Part shown: positions 25,171-34,047 of the stretch, piece after piece | Position numbering within the stretch: position 1 is the first letter of the stretch | Layout of the letters: the number at the start of each line of letters is the position of its first letter | Assembly (NCBI RefSeq): GCF_003671765.1 | Contig: NZ_QPIB01000008.1 | Coordinates: 356,464-420,463, forward strand | DNA from: Xenophilus sp. E41 | GTDB lineage: Bacteria > Pseudomonadota > Gammaproteobacteria > Burkholderiales > Burkholderiaceae_C | Length of the DNA: 64,000 bases | Direction: 5' to 3' | Made by a program: the position numbers and the translations under genes | The notes under the pieces: model-generated | Told to the model about the DNA's origin: nothing | Seen by the model: only the letters and a program-made list of their open reading frames with translations | The model's database searches: none

Positions 25171-26091
25171 ATGACCGCCTCTCTTCTTTCCGCGCCTGCC
25201 AGCGCCACCGCCCGGCGCAGCATCCTGCTCATGATCGGCGCATCGGGCTGCTTCGCGGCCAACGACGCCATCGTCAAGTTCGTCAGCCAGTCGCTGCCGG
25301 GGCCGCAGCTGATCTTTCTGCGCAGCCTGATCGCCGCCGGCTTCTTCCTGCTGATGATCCGGCACCAGGGCGTGATGCCCCGCCTTGCCGGCGCGCTGCA
25401 GCCGCGCGTGCTGGCGCGCAGCGCCTGCGACGCCTTCGGCACCGTGATGTACCTGCTCTCGCTCTTCCACCTGCCGCTGGCCAACGCGACGGCCATCAAT
25501 CTCGCGGCGCCTGTGTTCATGACGCTCTTCGCCGTGCTGTTCCTCGGCGAGCGCGCCTCGCCCGCGCGCTGGGTGGCGGTGGCGCTGGGCTTCGCCGGGG
25601 TGCTCGCAGTGGTGCAGCCCACGGGCGACGGCTTCAACGCCTGGGCGCTGCTGTGCGTCGGCGGCACGCTGCTGCAGGCGCTGCGCGACCTGCTCACGCG
25701 CGGCATCGATCCCACCCTGCCCTCGATGGTGATCGCGCTGTCGACCACCGCGTTCCTCGCGCTGGTGGCCGGCGCCATGACGCTCACGCAGGGCTGGGCG
25801 CCCGTGGCGCTGCGGCACCTGCTGCTGCTGGCGCTGGCGGCCGGCTTCCTGGCCACGGCCTACCTCTTTCTCATCGCCAGCCTGCGCACGGGCGACATCT
25901 CGCTCACCGCCCCCTTCCGCTACACGGCGCTGCTGTTCGCCGTGCTGCTGGGCTACGCCCTGTGGGGCCAGTGGCCCAACGCGTGGGCCTGGGCCGGCAT
26001 CGCGCTGCTGGTGGGCTCGGGCGTGTACGCCGCCCACCGCGAGCGCGCACGCCATGCCCCCACGCGCGCGCCGGGCTCGCCGCCTGCGTGA
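25171..26091 (+). CDS. EamA/DMT-family transporter
   Basis: A 306-residue inner-membrane protein with about ten helices in two EamA repeats; AVLFLGERASPARW ends the first half. It is near the RhaT/YdcZ type of drug/metabolite exporters, but no substrate can be assigned. The 32-base gap behind the isomerase and the shared strand make co-transcription possible. Its C-terminus is basic and cytoplasmic. Confidence 0.86.
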   Translation: MTASLLSAPASATARRSILLMIGASGCFAANDAIVKFVSQSLPGPQLIFLRSLIAAGFFLLMIRHQGVMPRLAGALQPRVLARSACDAFGTVMYLLSLFHLPLANATAINLAAPVFMTLFAVLFLGERASPARWVAVALGFAGVLAVVQPTGDGFNAWALLCVGGTLLQALRDLLTRGIDPTLPSMVIALSTTAFLALVAGAMTLTQGWAPVALRHLLLLALAAGFLATAYLFLIASLRTGDISLTAPFRYTALLFAVLLGYALWGQWPNAWAWAGIALLVGSGVYAAHRERARHAPTRAPGSPPA

Positions 26092-26114
26092 CAGCACGCC
26101 GCCACCACGCTGCC

Positions 26115-26120
26115 TAGAAT
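26115..26120 (+). promoter_or_regulatory. Candidate -10 box of the riboswitch transcript
   Basis: TAGAAT preceded by CC, 35 bases upstream of the FMN riboswitch. The same CCTAGAAT string occurs before the genes at 15813 and 51404. No convincing -35 is at the right distance. Confidence 0.45.
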
Positions 26121-26154
26121 CGCCGCGCGGCAGTGCCCTCGGGCCATGCCGCAA

Positions 26155-26482
26155 AGCGTTCTCAGGGCGGGGTGAAACTCCCCACCGGCGGTGATGGCGA
26201 TGCGTGGCGACACGCGGCGCACAAGCCCGCGAGCGCCTTCCGCCCGCAAGGGGCGGAAGGGTCAGCAGACCCGGTGCGATCCCGGGGCCGACGGTTCAGG
26301 GGCTGGTTCTCTGCTCCGGGTGCGCGCAGGCCGGTTGATTCGGGATGCAGTGCGAGGCGCCGGGCGCGCCGTGTGGCTGGGCCACACAAGCGACGGGCAA
26401 CGACGCAATGCGCCCGAATCGGCCGGCATGTGCGTATCCACAGCGGTGAACCAGCCCCCATAGTCCGGATGAAAGAGAGCGC
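26155..26482 (+). ncRNA. FMN riboswitch (RFN element) with enlarged variable arm
   Basis: The conserved blocks are present in order: TCTCAGGGCGGGGTGAAA, CCCCACCGGCGGTGAT, AGCCCGCGAGCG, GTCAGCAGACCCGGTGCGAT, GGGGCCGACGGT and finally TAGTCCGGATGAAAGAGAG (26461-26479). Between GACGGT and TAGTCCGGATG lie about 160 extra bases that fold back: GGGGCTGGTTC (26299-26309) pairs with GAACCAGCCCC (26448-26458), CCGGTTGATTCGGG (26331-26344) with CCCGAATCGGCCGG (26413-26426), and GTGTGGC with GCCACAC at the tip. FMN binding would lower expression of the lumazine synthase gene 100 bases downstream. Confidence 0.95.
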
Positions 26483-26583
26483 GATCGCCGGGGCCGGCGT
26501 GCGTCTTGCTGCAAGGCGCGCGCGGGCCATGCGCTCGTGCGCCCTGATTCATGTCCGTCCTTCTTCTCCTTTGAGGAATCACC

Positions 26584-27087
26584 ATGAGTCAGCTCAATGA
26601 CCTTCCTGTCTCTTCCCTCGGCGCCGCCGACGACCGGCGCATCGCGCTGGTCGAGGCGCAATGGCACGCCGACATCGTCCACCAGGCACGCGATGCCTTC
26701 CTCGCGGAGATGGAACGCCTCGGCGTGCCCGCCTCGCGCATCGACATCCTCGACGTGCCCGGCGCCTTCGAGATCCCGCTACACGCCAAGCGCCTGGCCC
26801 AGTCGGGCAAGTACGCGGCAGTGGTGTGCTGCGCGCTGGTGGTCGACGGCGGCATCTACCGCCACGAGTTCGTCGCCGACGCGGTCGTCAGCACGCTGAT
26901 GAGCCTGCAGCTGGAGACCGGTGTGCCGATGATCTCGGCGGTACTCACGCCGCACCACTTCCACGAGCACATCGAGCACCGCAAGTACTTCCAGCGCCAT
27001 TTCGCCGTCAAGGGCACGGAGGCGGCCGAAGCCTGCGTGAAGACGATCGAAGGGCTCAAGCGCGTCGACGCGCTGGTCGCCGCATAG
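26584..27087 (+). CDS. ribH: 6,7-Dimethyl-8-ribityllumazine synthase
   Basis: A 167-residue enzyme condensing 5-amino-6-ribitylaminouracil with 3,4-dihydroxy-2-butanone phosphate, the penultimate step of riboflavin synthesis. DVPGAFEIPLHAKRL, the GGIYRHEFVADAV loop and VLTPHHFHEH identify it; the last carries the catalytic His region. It resembles the second (RibH2) type of lumazine synthase more than E. coli RibE. It is alone behind an FMN riboswitch, so this copy probably responds to flavin shortage. GAGGAATCACC precedes the ATG. Confidence 0.94.
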   Translation: MSQLNDLPVSSLGAADDRRIALVEAQWHADIVHQARDAFLAEMERLGVPASRIDILDVPGAFEIPLHAKRLAQSGKYAAVVCCALVVDGGIYRHEFVADAVVSTLMSLQLETGVPMISAVLTPHHFHEHIEHRKYFQRHFAVKGTEAAEACVKTIEGLKRVDALVAA

Positions 27088-27159
27088 CGCCACTGCCAGG
27101 GCCGTGCACGCGCCGCAGTCCGACTTGCGGCGCGGCGCCGGTGCACCCACACTGGCTGC

Positions 27160-27843
27160 ATGAACGATGCAGCCCCCTATGTGCTCCATGGCGCGCCCGG
27201 CTCGGGCGCGGTGCCCGTCCATGCCGCGCTGACCCTCATCGGCGCACCGGTGCGGGTGATCGACGTCTCGCCCTGGGAAAGCGAGGACGAGCGCGAACGC
27301 CTGCGCGACGTGAACCCGATGCGCCAGGTGCCCGTGCTCCGTCTGCCCGATGGCCAGACGATGACGGAGAGCGCGGCCATGCTGATCTGGCTGGCCGACC
27401 GCCATCCGGAGGCCCACCTCGCGCCTGCCCCGGACGCGCCGCTGCGCGCGCAGTTCCTGCGCTGGATGTGCTTCATCCCGGCGTCGATCTATTCGATGTT
27501 CTGGGTGCGCGATGTGCCCACGCGCCTGGTGGCGGGCGATGCCGGCATCGCGCTGATGCGGGAGCGCACCGCCGAACGCATCGCCGAATGCTGGCGCACG
27601 ATGGACGCCCAGGTGCGCGAGCAGCTGCCGCGGGGCACACCCTACCTGCTGGGCGACGACCTCAGCGTCCTCGACCTGTACGTCACCGTCGCCTCGCGCT
27701 GGACGCCGCGCCGCCGTCGCTTCTACCGCGAGGCCCCGCGCATGGCCGAGGTGGTGCGCCGGGTCGACGCCGACCCGCGCCTGGCGGCCTTCTGGGCCGC
27801 GCGCTTTCCCTTCGAGGACGGCTGGGAAGACACCGGCGCCTGA
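27160..27843 (+). CDS. Glutathione S-transferase family protein
   Basis: A 227-residue protein with an N-terminal thioredoxin-like domain (about 1-80; VNPMRQVPVLRLPDG is the cis-Pro region and TESAAMLIWLAD the glutathione-binding helix) and an all-helical C-terminal domain (about 90-215; LSVLDLYVTVASRW). The residue at the usual catalytic position is in GAPGSGAVP (Ser). The substrate is unknown. It is single, convergent with the methyltransferase gene. Confidence 0.87.
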   Translation: MNDAAPYVLHGAPGSGAVPVHAALTLIGAPVRVIDVSPWESEDERERLRDVNPMRQVPVLRLPDGQTMTESAAMLIWLADRHPEAHLAPAPDAPLRAQFLRWMCFIPASIYSMFWVRDVPTRLVAGDAGIALMRERTAERIAECWRTMDAQVREQLPRGTPYLLGDDLSVLDLYVTVASRWTPRRRRFYREAPRMAEVVRRVDADPRLAAFWAARFPFEDGWEDTGA

Positions 27844-27850
27844 GCCCGCG

Positions 27851-28657
27851 TCAGCAACGCACGAAGCGCGTGCCGGCGGGCACGCCGGCGGCGCCGGCGG
27901 CAACTGCCAAGGCCTCGCCCTCCCATGTCAGGGCCGGGCGCACGGCCCCACCCACCGGTGCCGGCAGCGCCTTGCCGCGGATGCGGCCCGACCACGCATG
28001 GCGCACCGATCCGGTCGCCTCCAGGCGCGCCTCGAAGCGCTGGAAGGTCTGCGCGATCTGCAGCGTCGATGCGCCCGCGCACCATTGGCCATGGACCGGC
28101 GCCGGCACCTGCCACAGGTGCAGACGGCTGAGCTTCTCGCGGCCGACGGCCTTGTCCGGCACCTCGACGGTGACGGTGCGGTCCGGTGCCCAGTCGCCCA
28201 GGTCCCAGTCGTGCGACACGATGCGCGTGCCCGGCGCAAGCGCCAGCAGGCGCGGCCGCAGCTTCAGGTTCACGTCGGGCAGCAGGTACATCGTGACGAC
28301 GGTGGCCGGCGACAGGTCGGCTTCGAAGAGATCCTGCACGCGGAACTGCGCGCGCTCCGCCACGCCCGCCTGCCGTGCATGGCGCTCGCTCTTGGCGACC
28401 AGGTCGGGCACGATCTCCAGACCGAGGCCGCTGGCGCCGAAGCGCTTGGCGGCCGTGATGACGATGCGCCCGTCGCCCGAGCCGAGGTCGATCAGGTGGT
28501 CGTCCGCGCGCACCTGCGCCAGCTCGAGCATTGCCAGCGTCACATGGTCGGGCGTGGTGATGAAGGGGACTTCCTCGACCCAGGTGGGGTCGGACTGTGC
28601 GAGAGCGGTGGCGGAAGCGAACGCGACGGCCGCAAGGGCAAGGGATCGACGGGGCAT
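27851..28657 (-). CDS. Exported class I SAM-dependent methyltransferase-like protein
   Basis: A 268-residue protein with a clear signal peptide (MPRRSLALAAVAFASATALAQ) followed by a Rossmann-type methyltransferase fold: DHLIDLGSGDGRIVI is motif I, LGLEIVPDL motif II, and VVTMYLLPDVN the motif IV region. Secretion of a SAM-dependent enzyme is unexpected because SAM is cytoplasmic. Homologous proteins of this layout are common in proteobacteria and poorly characterised. It diverges from arsC with 45 bases between starts. Confidence 0.82.
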   Translation of the reverse strand: MPRRSLALAAVAFASATALAQSDPTWVEEVPFITTPDHVTLAMLELAQVRADDHLIDLGSGDGRIVITAAKRFGASGLGLEIVPDLVAKSERHARQAGVAERAQFRVQDLFEADLSPATVVTMYLLPDVNLKLRPRLLALAPGTRIVSHDWDLGDWAPDRTVTVEVPDKAVGREKLSRLHLWQVPAPVHGQWCAGASTLQIAQTFQRFEARLEATGSVRHAWSGRIRGKALPAPVGGAVRPALTWEGEALAVAAGAAGVPAGTRFVRC

Positions 28658-28702
28658 GGCCGGCAGTATGGCGACGCCCGCCCCGCGAGCCAATAATCCC
28701 CC

Positions 28703-29071
28703 ATGACTTCCGCCGACCCCTCCATCGTCCTGTACCACAACCCCGGCTGCAGCACCTCGCGCAACGTGCTCGCCATGGTGCGCGAGCGCGGCATCGAGCC
28801 CACCATCGTCGAGTACCTCAAGACCCCGCCCGGCAAGGCACGCCTGCGCGAGCTGGTCGATGCCATGGGCGGCTCGGTGCGCGCGCTGCTGCGCACCAAG
28901 GCCACGCCCTACGAGGAGCTGGGCCTGGCCGATCCGGCCTGGACCGACGAGCAGTTGCTGGACTTCATGGTCGAACACCCCGTGCTCATGGAGCGGCCGG
29001 TGCTGGTCACGCCGCTGGGCACGCGGCTCGGCCGGCCCAAGGAGAAGGTGCTGGAGGTGCTGCCCCGCTAA
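28703..29071 (+). CDS. arsC: ArsC-family arsenate reductase (glutaredoxin type)
   Basis: A 122-residue thioredoxin-fold protein. The catalytic loop NPGCSTSRN puts the nucleophilic Cys at residue 16, and the RPVLV region supplies the conserved Arg that binds the oxyanion. It reduces arsenate to arsenite with glutathione and glutaredoxin. No arsB/acr3 or arsR gene is adjacent, so a role in arsenic resistance is less certain and a general YffB/ArsC-like reductase is possible. The lysR gene follows after nine bases. Confidence 0.88.
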   Translation: MTSADPSIVLYHNPGCSTSRNVLAMVRERGIEPTIVEYLKTPPGKARLRELVDAMGGSVRALLRTKATPYEELGLADPAWTDEQLLDFMVEHPVLMERPVLVTPLGTRLGRPKEKVLEVLPR

Positions 29072-29080
29072 GATCCGCCG

Positions 29081-30004
29081 ATGGATCTGCGGCAGCTGCG
29101 CTACTTCGTCGCCCTCGCCACGCAGCAGCACTACGGCAAGGCGTCGGAGGTGCTGCATGTCACGCAGCCGGCGCTCAGCCGCCAGATCCGGCTGCTCGAG
29201 GAGGAGCTGGGCGTCAAGCTCTTCGAGCGCCATGCGCGAGGCGCAGCACCCACCGACGAGGCGCGTCTTCTGCTGGAGCGCGCGCTCTTCCTGCTGCGCT
29301 ATGCCGAGCAGACGAAGGCCGACCTGCTGGCCATGCAGCGCGAGCCACGCGGGCCCGTGGCCATCGGCATGTCGCCGGGCCTGGCGCAGCAGCTCACGGT
29401 GCTGCTCACCCAGGCCGTGCTCCGGCAACTGCCCGAAGTGCGACTGCGTTTCATCGAAGGCTTCGCGCCCTCGCTGCAGTCGATGCTGGCGCAGGGCGAA
29501 GTCGACATCGCCCTGCTCATCGAACCCTTCGAGCGCTCCAACCTGCAGGCCGTGCCGCTGCTCAAGGAACAGATCTGCCTGATCGGCCCACCCGGGGACC
29601 ACCGCTTGCGCGCGGCAGGGGTCGACATCCGCGACCTGGCGGGCGTACCGCTGGTCATGACCGGGCTGGTCAAGTCCGGCGTGCGCCTGGAGCTGGAAGC
29701 CGCCGCCGCCAGCGCTCGCATCGCGCTCAACCATGTGGTCGAGGTCGAGACTGCCGAAGTCGCACGCCGGCTCGTGCTCGAGGGCGTCGGGCTCACCGCG
29801 CATTTCGCCGCCGCGATCAAGGACGACGTCGATGCCGGCCGGCTGCGCGCCGTGCCCATCCAGGGCCTGTACCTGCACCGCGTGCTGGCGCGCGCCGCCG
29901 ACCGCCCCGTCTCGCGAGCCACCGAGGGCGTGATGGGGGTGCTGCGCACGGTGGTCGAACGCCATGTGCGCGACGGACACTGGCCCAACGCGCAGCTCGC
30001 GTGA
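29081..30004 (+). CDS. LysR-family transcriptional regulator
   Basis: A 307-residue regulator. The winged helix is residues 1-60 (MDLRQLRYFVALA, VTQPALSRQIRLLEEELGVKLFERH), followed by the two-lobed inducer domain. The N-terminal MDLRQLRYF and the position upstream of a Bug receptor and an aromatic monooxygenase suggest control of an aromatic or carboxylate catabolic operon. Unusually, it is in the same orientation as its likely targets. Confidence 0.92.
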   Translation: MDLRQLRYFVALATQQHYGKASEVLHVTQPALSRQIRLLEEELGVKLFERHARGAAPTDEARLLLERALFLLRYAEQTKADLLAMQREPRGPVAIGMSPGLAQQLTVLLTQAVLRQLPEVRLRFIEGFAPSLQSMLAQGEVDIALLIEPFERSNLQAVPLLKEQICLIGPPGDHRLRAAGVDIRDLAGVPLVMTGLVKSGVRLELEAAAASARIALNHVVEVETAEVARRLVLEGVGLTAHFAAAIKDDVDAGRLRAVPIQGLYLHRVLARAADRPVSRATEGVMGVLRTVVERHVRDGHWPNAQLA

Positions 30005-30193
30005 CGGCCCGGGCCGGCCGCCGATGACCTGCCGTTATCGGATCGGTCAGCAAATTCTCTTGGACCTGCCGGCGAGCGCTCCCTAATCTTGCGGACGTTC
30101 GCCCGGCACTGCACCCGCTGCAGCCGGACGACACCCTCAGGGCTGCCAGGACGCAAGGTGCGCCGGCACGCCTCCACGCAGGAGACAAGAAGC

Positions 30194-31150
30194 ATGTTGC
30201 ATCGAAGAAGCTTTCTCGGCGCCGCCGCGCTGGCCGCCGCCGGGCCGCTCACCGTCCGCGCGCAGGACCCGGTCCTGCGCATCGTCGTGCCCTTCAGTGC
30301 CGGCAGCGGCACCGACCTCGGGGGGCGTGTGCTCGGCCAGGCCATCCACAAGACCACCGGCCGCACGGTCATCGTCGACAACAAGCCCGGGGCCGGCAGC
30401 GTCATCGGCTCGCTCGAGGTGGTGCGCTCGCGGCCGGACGGCAGCACGCTGCTCTACACCACCGGCGGTCACACGACCAACGCCGCGTTGATGAAGAGCC
30501 TGCCCTACGACCCGGTCGCCGACTTCACGCCGATCACCATGGTGCTGCGCTCGTCGGGCTTCGCACTGCTGGTGAGCGAGAAGTCGCCGTACAAGTCGCT
30601 CGACCAGTTGATCGCCGCGGCCCGCAGGCAGCCCGGCAAGCTCAGCTTCGGCTCCTCCGGCGTGGGCAACACCACGCACGTGATGGGCGTCTTCTTCGCC
30701 AATGGCGTGGGCGTGGACCTGCTGCACGTGCCTTTCAAGGGCACGCCGACGACCGAGCTCATCGGCGGTACCGTCGACCTGGCCTTCCTGTCGCCCTCGG
30801 TGGCGGGACCCCAGATCCGCGCGGGCCAGCTCCGCGCCCTGGGCATCTCGGGCCCGACGCGTTCGCCGATGCTGCCCGACGTGCCCACCTTCGCCGAGCT
30901 GGGTCTGAAGGTGCAGGACATCCCCGCCTGGTCGGGCATCTTCGGGCCCGCACGGATGAGTCCCGAGGTGGTCCGTGGGCTGTACGACACCCTGGCACGC
31001 GCCGCGCAGACGCAGCCGGTGAAGGACTTCGTGCGCGAGAACGGCGGAGAAGTCGCGGTCACGCCGCCCGAACAGTTCGGCCCCTATGTCGTCGGCGAGA
31101 TCGAGCGCTATCGCAAGGTGCTGCCGCCGCTGGGCATCCAGATGAGCTGA
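30194..31150 (+). CDS. Bug/TctC-family solute-binding protein
   Basis: A 318-residue periplasmic receptor starting MLHRRSFLGAAALAAAGP; the twin-Arg hints at Tat export. The Bug motif RIVVPFSAGSGTDLGGRVLG follows. GGAGACAAGAAGC precedes the ATG; the frame also extends upstream without a signal. It probably delivers the substrate of the following hydrolase and monooxygenase, or senses it. The 189-base gap before it contains CCCTAATCT, a possible -10, and no gene. Confidence 0.92.
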   Translation: MLHRRSFLGAAALAAAGPLTVRAQDPVLRIVVPFSAGSGTDLGGRVLGQAIHKTTGRTVIVDNKPGAGSVIGSLEVVRSRPDGSTLLYTTGGHTTNAALMKSLPYDPVADFTPITMVLRSSGFALLVSEKSPYKSLDQLIAAARRQPGKLSFGSSGVGNTTHVMGVFFANGVGVDLLHVPFKGTPTTELIGGTVDLAFLSPSVAGPQIRAGQLRALGISGPTRSPMLPDVPTFAELGLKVQDIPAWSGIFGPARMSPEVVRGLYDTLARAAQTQPVKDFVRENGGEVAVTPPEQFGPYVVGEIERYRKVLPPLGIQMS

Positions 31151-31160
31151 GGGCCGCGCC

Positions 31161-31937
31161 ATGCCCGATTTCATCGACCTGCGCGGCATCCGCACGGCCT
31201 ACGAGGCCGCCGGGAATGGCCCGCCCCTGCTGATGCTGCACGGTGCCGAAGGCAGCCGGCGGCAGTTCGAGGCCGTGCGGCTACACCTGGCCGACCGCTA
31301 CACCGTCATCAGCTACGACCAGCGCGATTGCGGCGAGACCACCGGCGCAGTTCAGCCGGCCACGCTGACCGAACTCGCCGACGACGCCGCCGCCCTGCTC
31401 GAGGCGCTGGGCCATGGCTCGGCCTTCGTGTTCGGCACCTCGTTCGGCGGACGGGTGGCGCAGGCGCTGGCCGTGCGCCACCCGGCGCGCATCCGCCGGC
31501 TGGTGCTGGCCCACACCTGGCCGCTGGCGGTGTCGATCGGCGAGGCCAACCCCGAGGTGGCGGGTCAGATCGCACGCCTGCGCGCCGAGCTGCCCGCCAG
31601 CGCCGAGGCGCTGGCCGCGCTGTTCCATCCACCGGCCTTCCTGGAGTCACACCCTGCGGCACGTGCGCACTTCAAGGCCGCGCCGCCGCGTTCGGCTCGC
31701 TCCGAGCGGCGCGCCGCGGCCGTGGAGGACCGGCCCGCGCTCGACGTCCGGACGATCGCGCAGCCCACGCTGCTGATCGCCGGCGAGCTGGACCGCGTGG
31801 TGCCGATGGCGCTGACGCTCTCGCTGGCCGGACAGCTGCGCGACAGCCGCGCGGTGGTGCTGCCCGGCGTGGGACACCTGAGCCTGGCGCAGGTGCCCGA
31901 GGTGGTGGCCGCGCACGTGCGCACCTTCTGCGCCTGA
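31161..31937 (+). CDS. Alpha/beta hydrolase
   Basis: A 258-residue serine hydrolase of the MhpC/3-oxoadipate-lactonase type. LMLHGAEGS forms the oxyanion hole, GTSFGG carries the nucleophilic Ser (near 97), GELDRVVP the Asp and GVGHLS the His. No signal peptide is present. Its position between Bug and FAD-monooxygenase genes suggests cleavage of a ring-opening product, lactone or ester. Confidence 0.9.
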   Translation: MPDFIDLRGIRTAYEAAGNGPPLLMLHGAEGSRRQFEAVRLHLADRYTVISYDQRDCGETTGAVQPATLTELADDAAALLEALGHGSAFVFGTSFGGRVAQALAVRHPARIRRLVLAHTWPLAVSIGEANPEVAGQIARLRAELPASAEALAALFHPPAFLESHPAARAHFKAAPPRSARSERRAAAVEDRPALDVRTIAQPTLLIAGELDRVVPMALTLSLAGQLRDSRAVVLPGVGHLSLAQVPEVVAAHVRTFCA

Positions 31938-31997
31938 GCCGATGCCCCCGTTCCGTTCTTCCCGTGTGATGCGCCCGAAGGCGCCTGGAGTGTTCCG

Positions 31998-33623
31998 ATG
32001 ATCGATGTTCCCGTGCTGATCGTGGGCGGTGGCCCGGTCGGCCTCACTGCTTCCATCTTCCTGTCCCGGTTCGGCGTCGAGTCGCTGCTGGTCGAACGCC
32101 ACCCCGGCACCGCCATCCTGCCCAAGGCACGGGCGCTCAACGCGCGCACCATGGAGATGTACCGGCAGATCGGCCTGGAGGACGAGATCCGCGCGGTCGC
32201 GATGCCGGCCCGATTCGGCGAGATGATCCTGTGGTCCGAAAGCCTGGCCGGCGCCGAGATCAAGCGGCTCCATCCGGGCCGTGGCACCGGCGCGAACCTG
32301 GGTCTCTCGGTCGCCGGCAACTGCGGCTGCTCGCAGGACCTGCTGGAGCCCGTGCTGCGCAGGGGTGCGGAAGCAGCCGGTGCCGGTCGGGTTGGCTTCC
32401 ACACCGAGCTGGTCGAACTGGCCTGCACCTCCGAGGGCGTTCACGCGACGATCCAGGATGCCGAGGGCCGGCGCGAAGAGGTGCGAGCGCGCTACCTCAT
32501 CGCCGCCGACGGCTCGCAAAGCCGCATCCGCACGCAGCTGGGCATCGGCCGGCGCGGCGAGCGCGACGTGTACGACAGCGTCAACATCCACTTCAACGCC
32601 GACCTCACGCCCTGGGTGCAGGAGCGGCCGGCGGCGCTCTACCTGATCGAGCAGCCCGAGCTGCGCGGCACCTTCCTCACCATCAACGGCACCGACCGCT
32701 GGGGCTTCCTGGTCACCTCGCTGTCGCACTACGGCTTCACCCCCGAGCAGTTCACGCCGGAGTTCTGCACCGAGGTCATCCGCCGCGCGGTGGGAGCGAC
32801 CGATCTGCAGGTGAAGGTGCTCGGCGTGGGCGCGTGGAAAGCCTCGGCCCTGGTCGCAGACACCTACCGCAGCGGCGCCGTGTTCCTCGCCGGAGATGCC
32901 GCGCACGAGATGCCGCCCACCGGCGGCTTCGGTCTGAACACCGGCGTGCAGGACGCGCAGAACCTCGCCTGGAAGCTGGCCGCCGTGCTGCATGGCGAGG
33001 CCGGCGACGAACTGCTCGACACCTACGACGCCGAGCGCCGCCCGGTGGGGCAGGCCGTGACCCACAGCAGCCTGCTCAACGCCCTGTCGATGGGCCGGAC
33101 CGCACGGCAGGACGAACCCGTGCTTCCGCGCAAGGAGTTCCTCAACGAGATCGGCCTGGTCTTCGGCGCCACCTACCGTTCGGCCGCCGTTGTGCCCGAG
33201 GACGGCCAGTCGGCGCCACCGGCCGACGCGGTGCAGGACTATGTCCCGAGTGCTCAGCCGGGCTGCCGCGCGCCGCACGCATGGCTCCAGGACGGCGATC
33301 GTCGCGTCTCCACGCTCGACCTCTTCGGCCGCGGCTTCGTGCTGTTCACCGGCGCGCGCGGCCAGGCCTGGCACAACGCTGCGCGCCGCGTCTCGGCCCC
33401 GGAGGTCGCCGTCACCTCGGTGGGCGATGGCGGCATCGCGCCCGCCGACGATGCCTGGCAGCGCCTCTACGGACTCGAGGATGAAGGGGCGGTGCTCGTG
33501 CGCCCCGATGGCCATGTCGCCTGGCGCTCGCGCACCGGCGTCGCCGACGCGGAGAAGGCGCTGCGCGACGCCCTCGCGCTCGTGCTGTGCCGCGGCGCTG
33601 CGCGCGCCGGGAGCCGGGCATGA
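31998..33623 (+). CDS. FAD-dependent aromatic monooxygenase
   Basis: A 541-residue flavoprotein hydroxylase of the PHBH-like family (PheA/TfdB/MhpA type). It shows the dinucleotide fold GGGPVG (about 9-14), the DG motif AADGSQSRIR near 170, the FAD motif GDAAHEMPPTGGFGLNTGVQDA near 299 and a C-terminal thioredoxin-like domain (about 420-530). It would hydroxylate a phenolic ring with NAD(P)H and O2. It overlaps the VOC gene by ATGA. Confidence 0.93.
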   Translation: MIDVPVLIVGGGPVGLTASIFLSRFGVESLLVERHPGTAILPKARALNARTMEMYRQIGLEDEIRAVAMPARFGEMILWSESLAGAEIKRLHPGRGTGANLGLSVAGNCGCSQDLLEPVLRRGAEAAGAGRVGFHTELVELACTSEGVHATIQDAEGRREEVRARYLIAADGSQSRIRTQLGIGRRGERDVYDSVNIHFNADLTPWVQERPAALYLIEQPELRGTFLTINGTDRWGFLVTSLSHYGFTPEQFTPEFCTEVIRRAVGATDLQVKVLGVGAWKASALVADTYRSGAVFLAGDAAHEMPPTGGFGLNTGVQDAQNLAWKLAAVLHGEAGDELLDTYDAERRPVGQAVTHSSLLNALSMGRTARQDEPVLPRKEFLNEIGLVFGATYRSAAVVPEDGQSAPPADAVQDYVPSAQPGCRAPHAWLQDGDRRVSTLDLFGRGFVLFTGARGQAWHNAARRVSAPEVAVTSVGDGGIAPADDAWQRLYGLEDEGAVLVRPDGHVAWRSRTGVADAEKALRDALALVLCRGAARAGSRA

Positions 33624-34033
33624 GCATCGATGTCTCCGCCCTGCACCACATCACCATCGGCTGCGCGCAAGACGACCTGCCCGTGCTGCTGGCCTTCTAC
33701 GCGGGCACGCTGGGCCTGCAGGACGGCTACCGGCCCGCGCTGCGCTATCCCGGTCACTGGCTGTACGCGGGCGGACATGCGGTGCTGCACCTGAACGCAC
33801 TGCTGCCCCAATCGCCCGCGCCCCAGGGCGGCGCGGTCGACCACATCGCGCTCAAGGCGCACGGCCTGGCTGCGACGCGGCAGGCGCTGGCCGACGCCGA
33901 GGTGCCCTTCAGCGAGACGCCGCTCAAGGGCACGCGGCTGCACCAGCTCTTCCTGCAGGACCCGCTGGGCCTCAAGGTCGAACTCAACTTCGACATGGAC
34001 GCGGAGCGCGTGCCCGGCGCGCTCGCCGCGTGA
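33620..34033 (+). CDS. VOC/glyoxalase-superfamily protein
   Basis: A 137-residue protein with paired beta-alpha-beta-beta-beta modules. Candidate metal ligands are the His of LHHITIG (about 9-10), the His of VDHIALKA and the Glu of KVELNF. It is too short for a two-domain catechol dioxygenase, so a one-domain extradiol dioxygenase, isomerase or fosfomycin-like role is possible. The ATG overlaps the monooxygenase stop, so the two products are probably made together for the same aromatic substrate. Confidence 0.85.
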   Translation: MSIDVSALHHITIGCAQDDLPVLLAFYAGTLGLQDGYRPALRYPGHWLYAGGHAVLHLNALLPQSPAPQGGAVDHIALKAHGLAATRQALADAEVPFSETPLKGTRLHQLFLQDPLGLKVELNFDMDAERVPGALAA

Positions 34034-34047
34034 GCGCGGTCGCAAGC

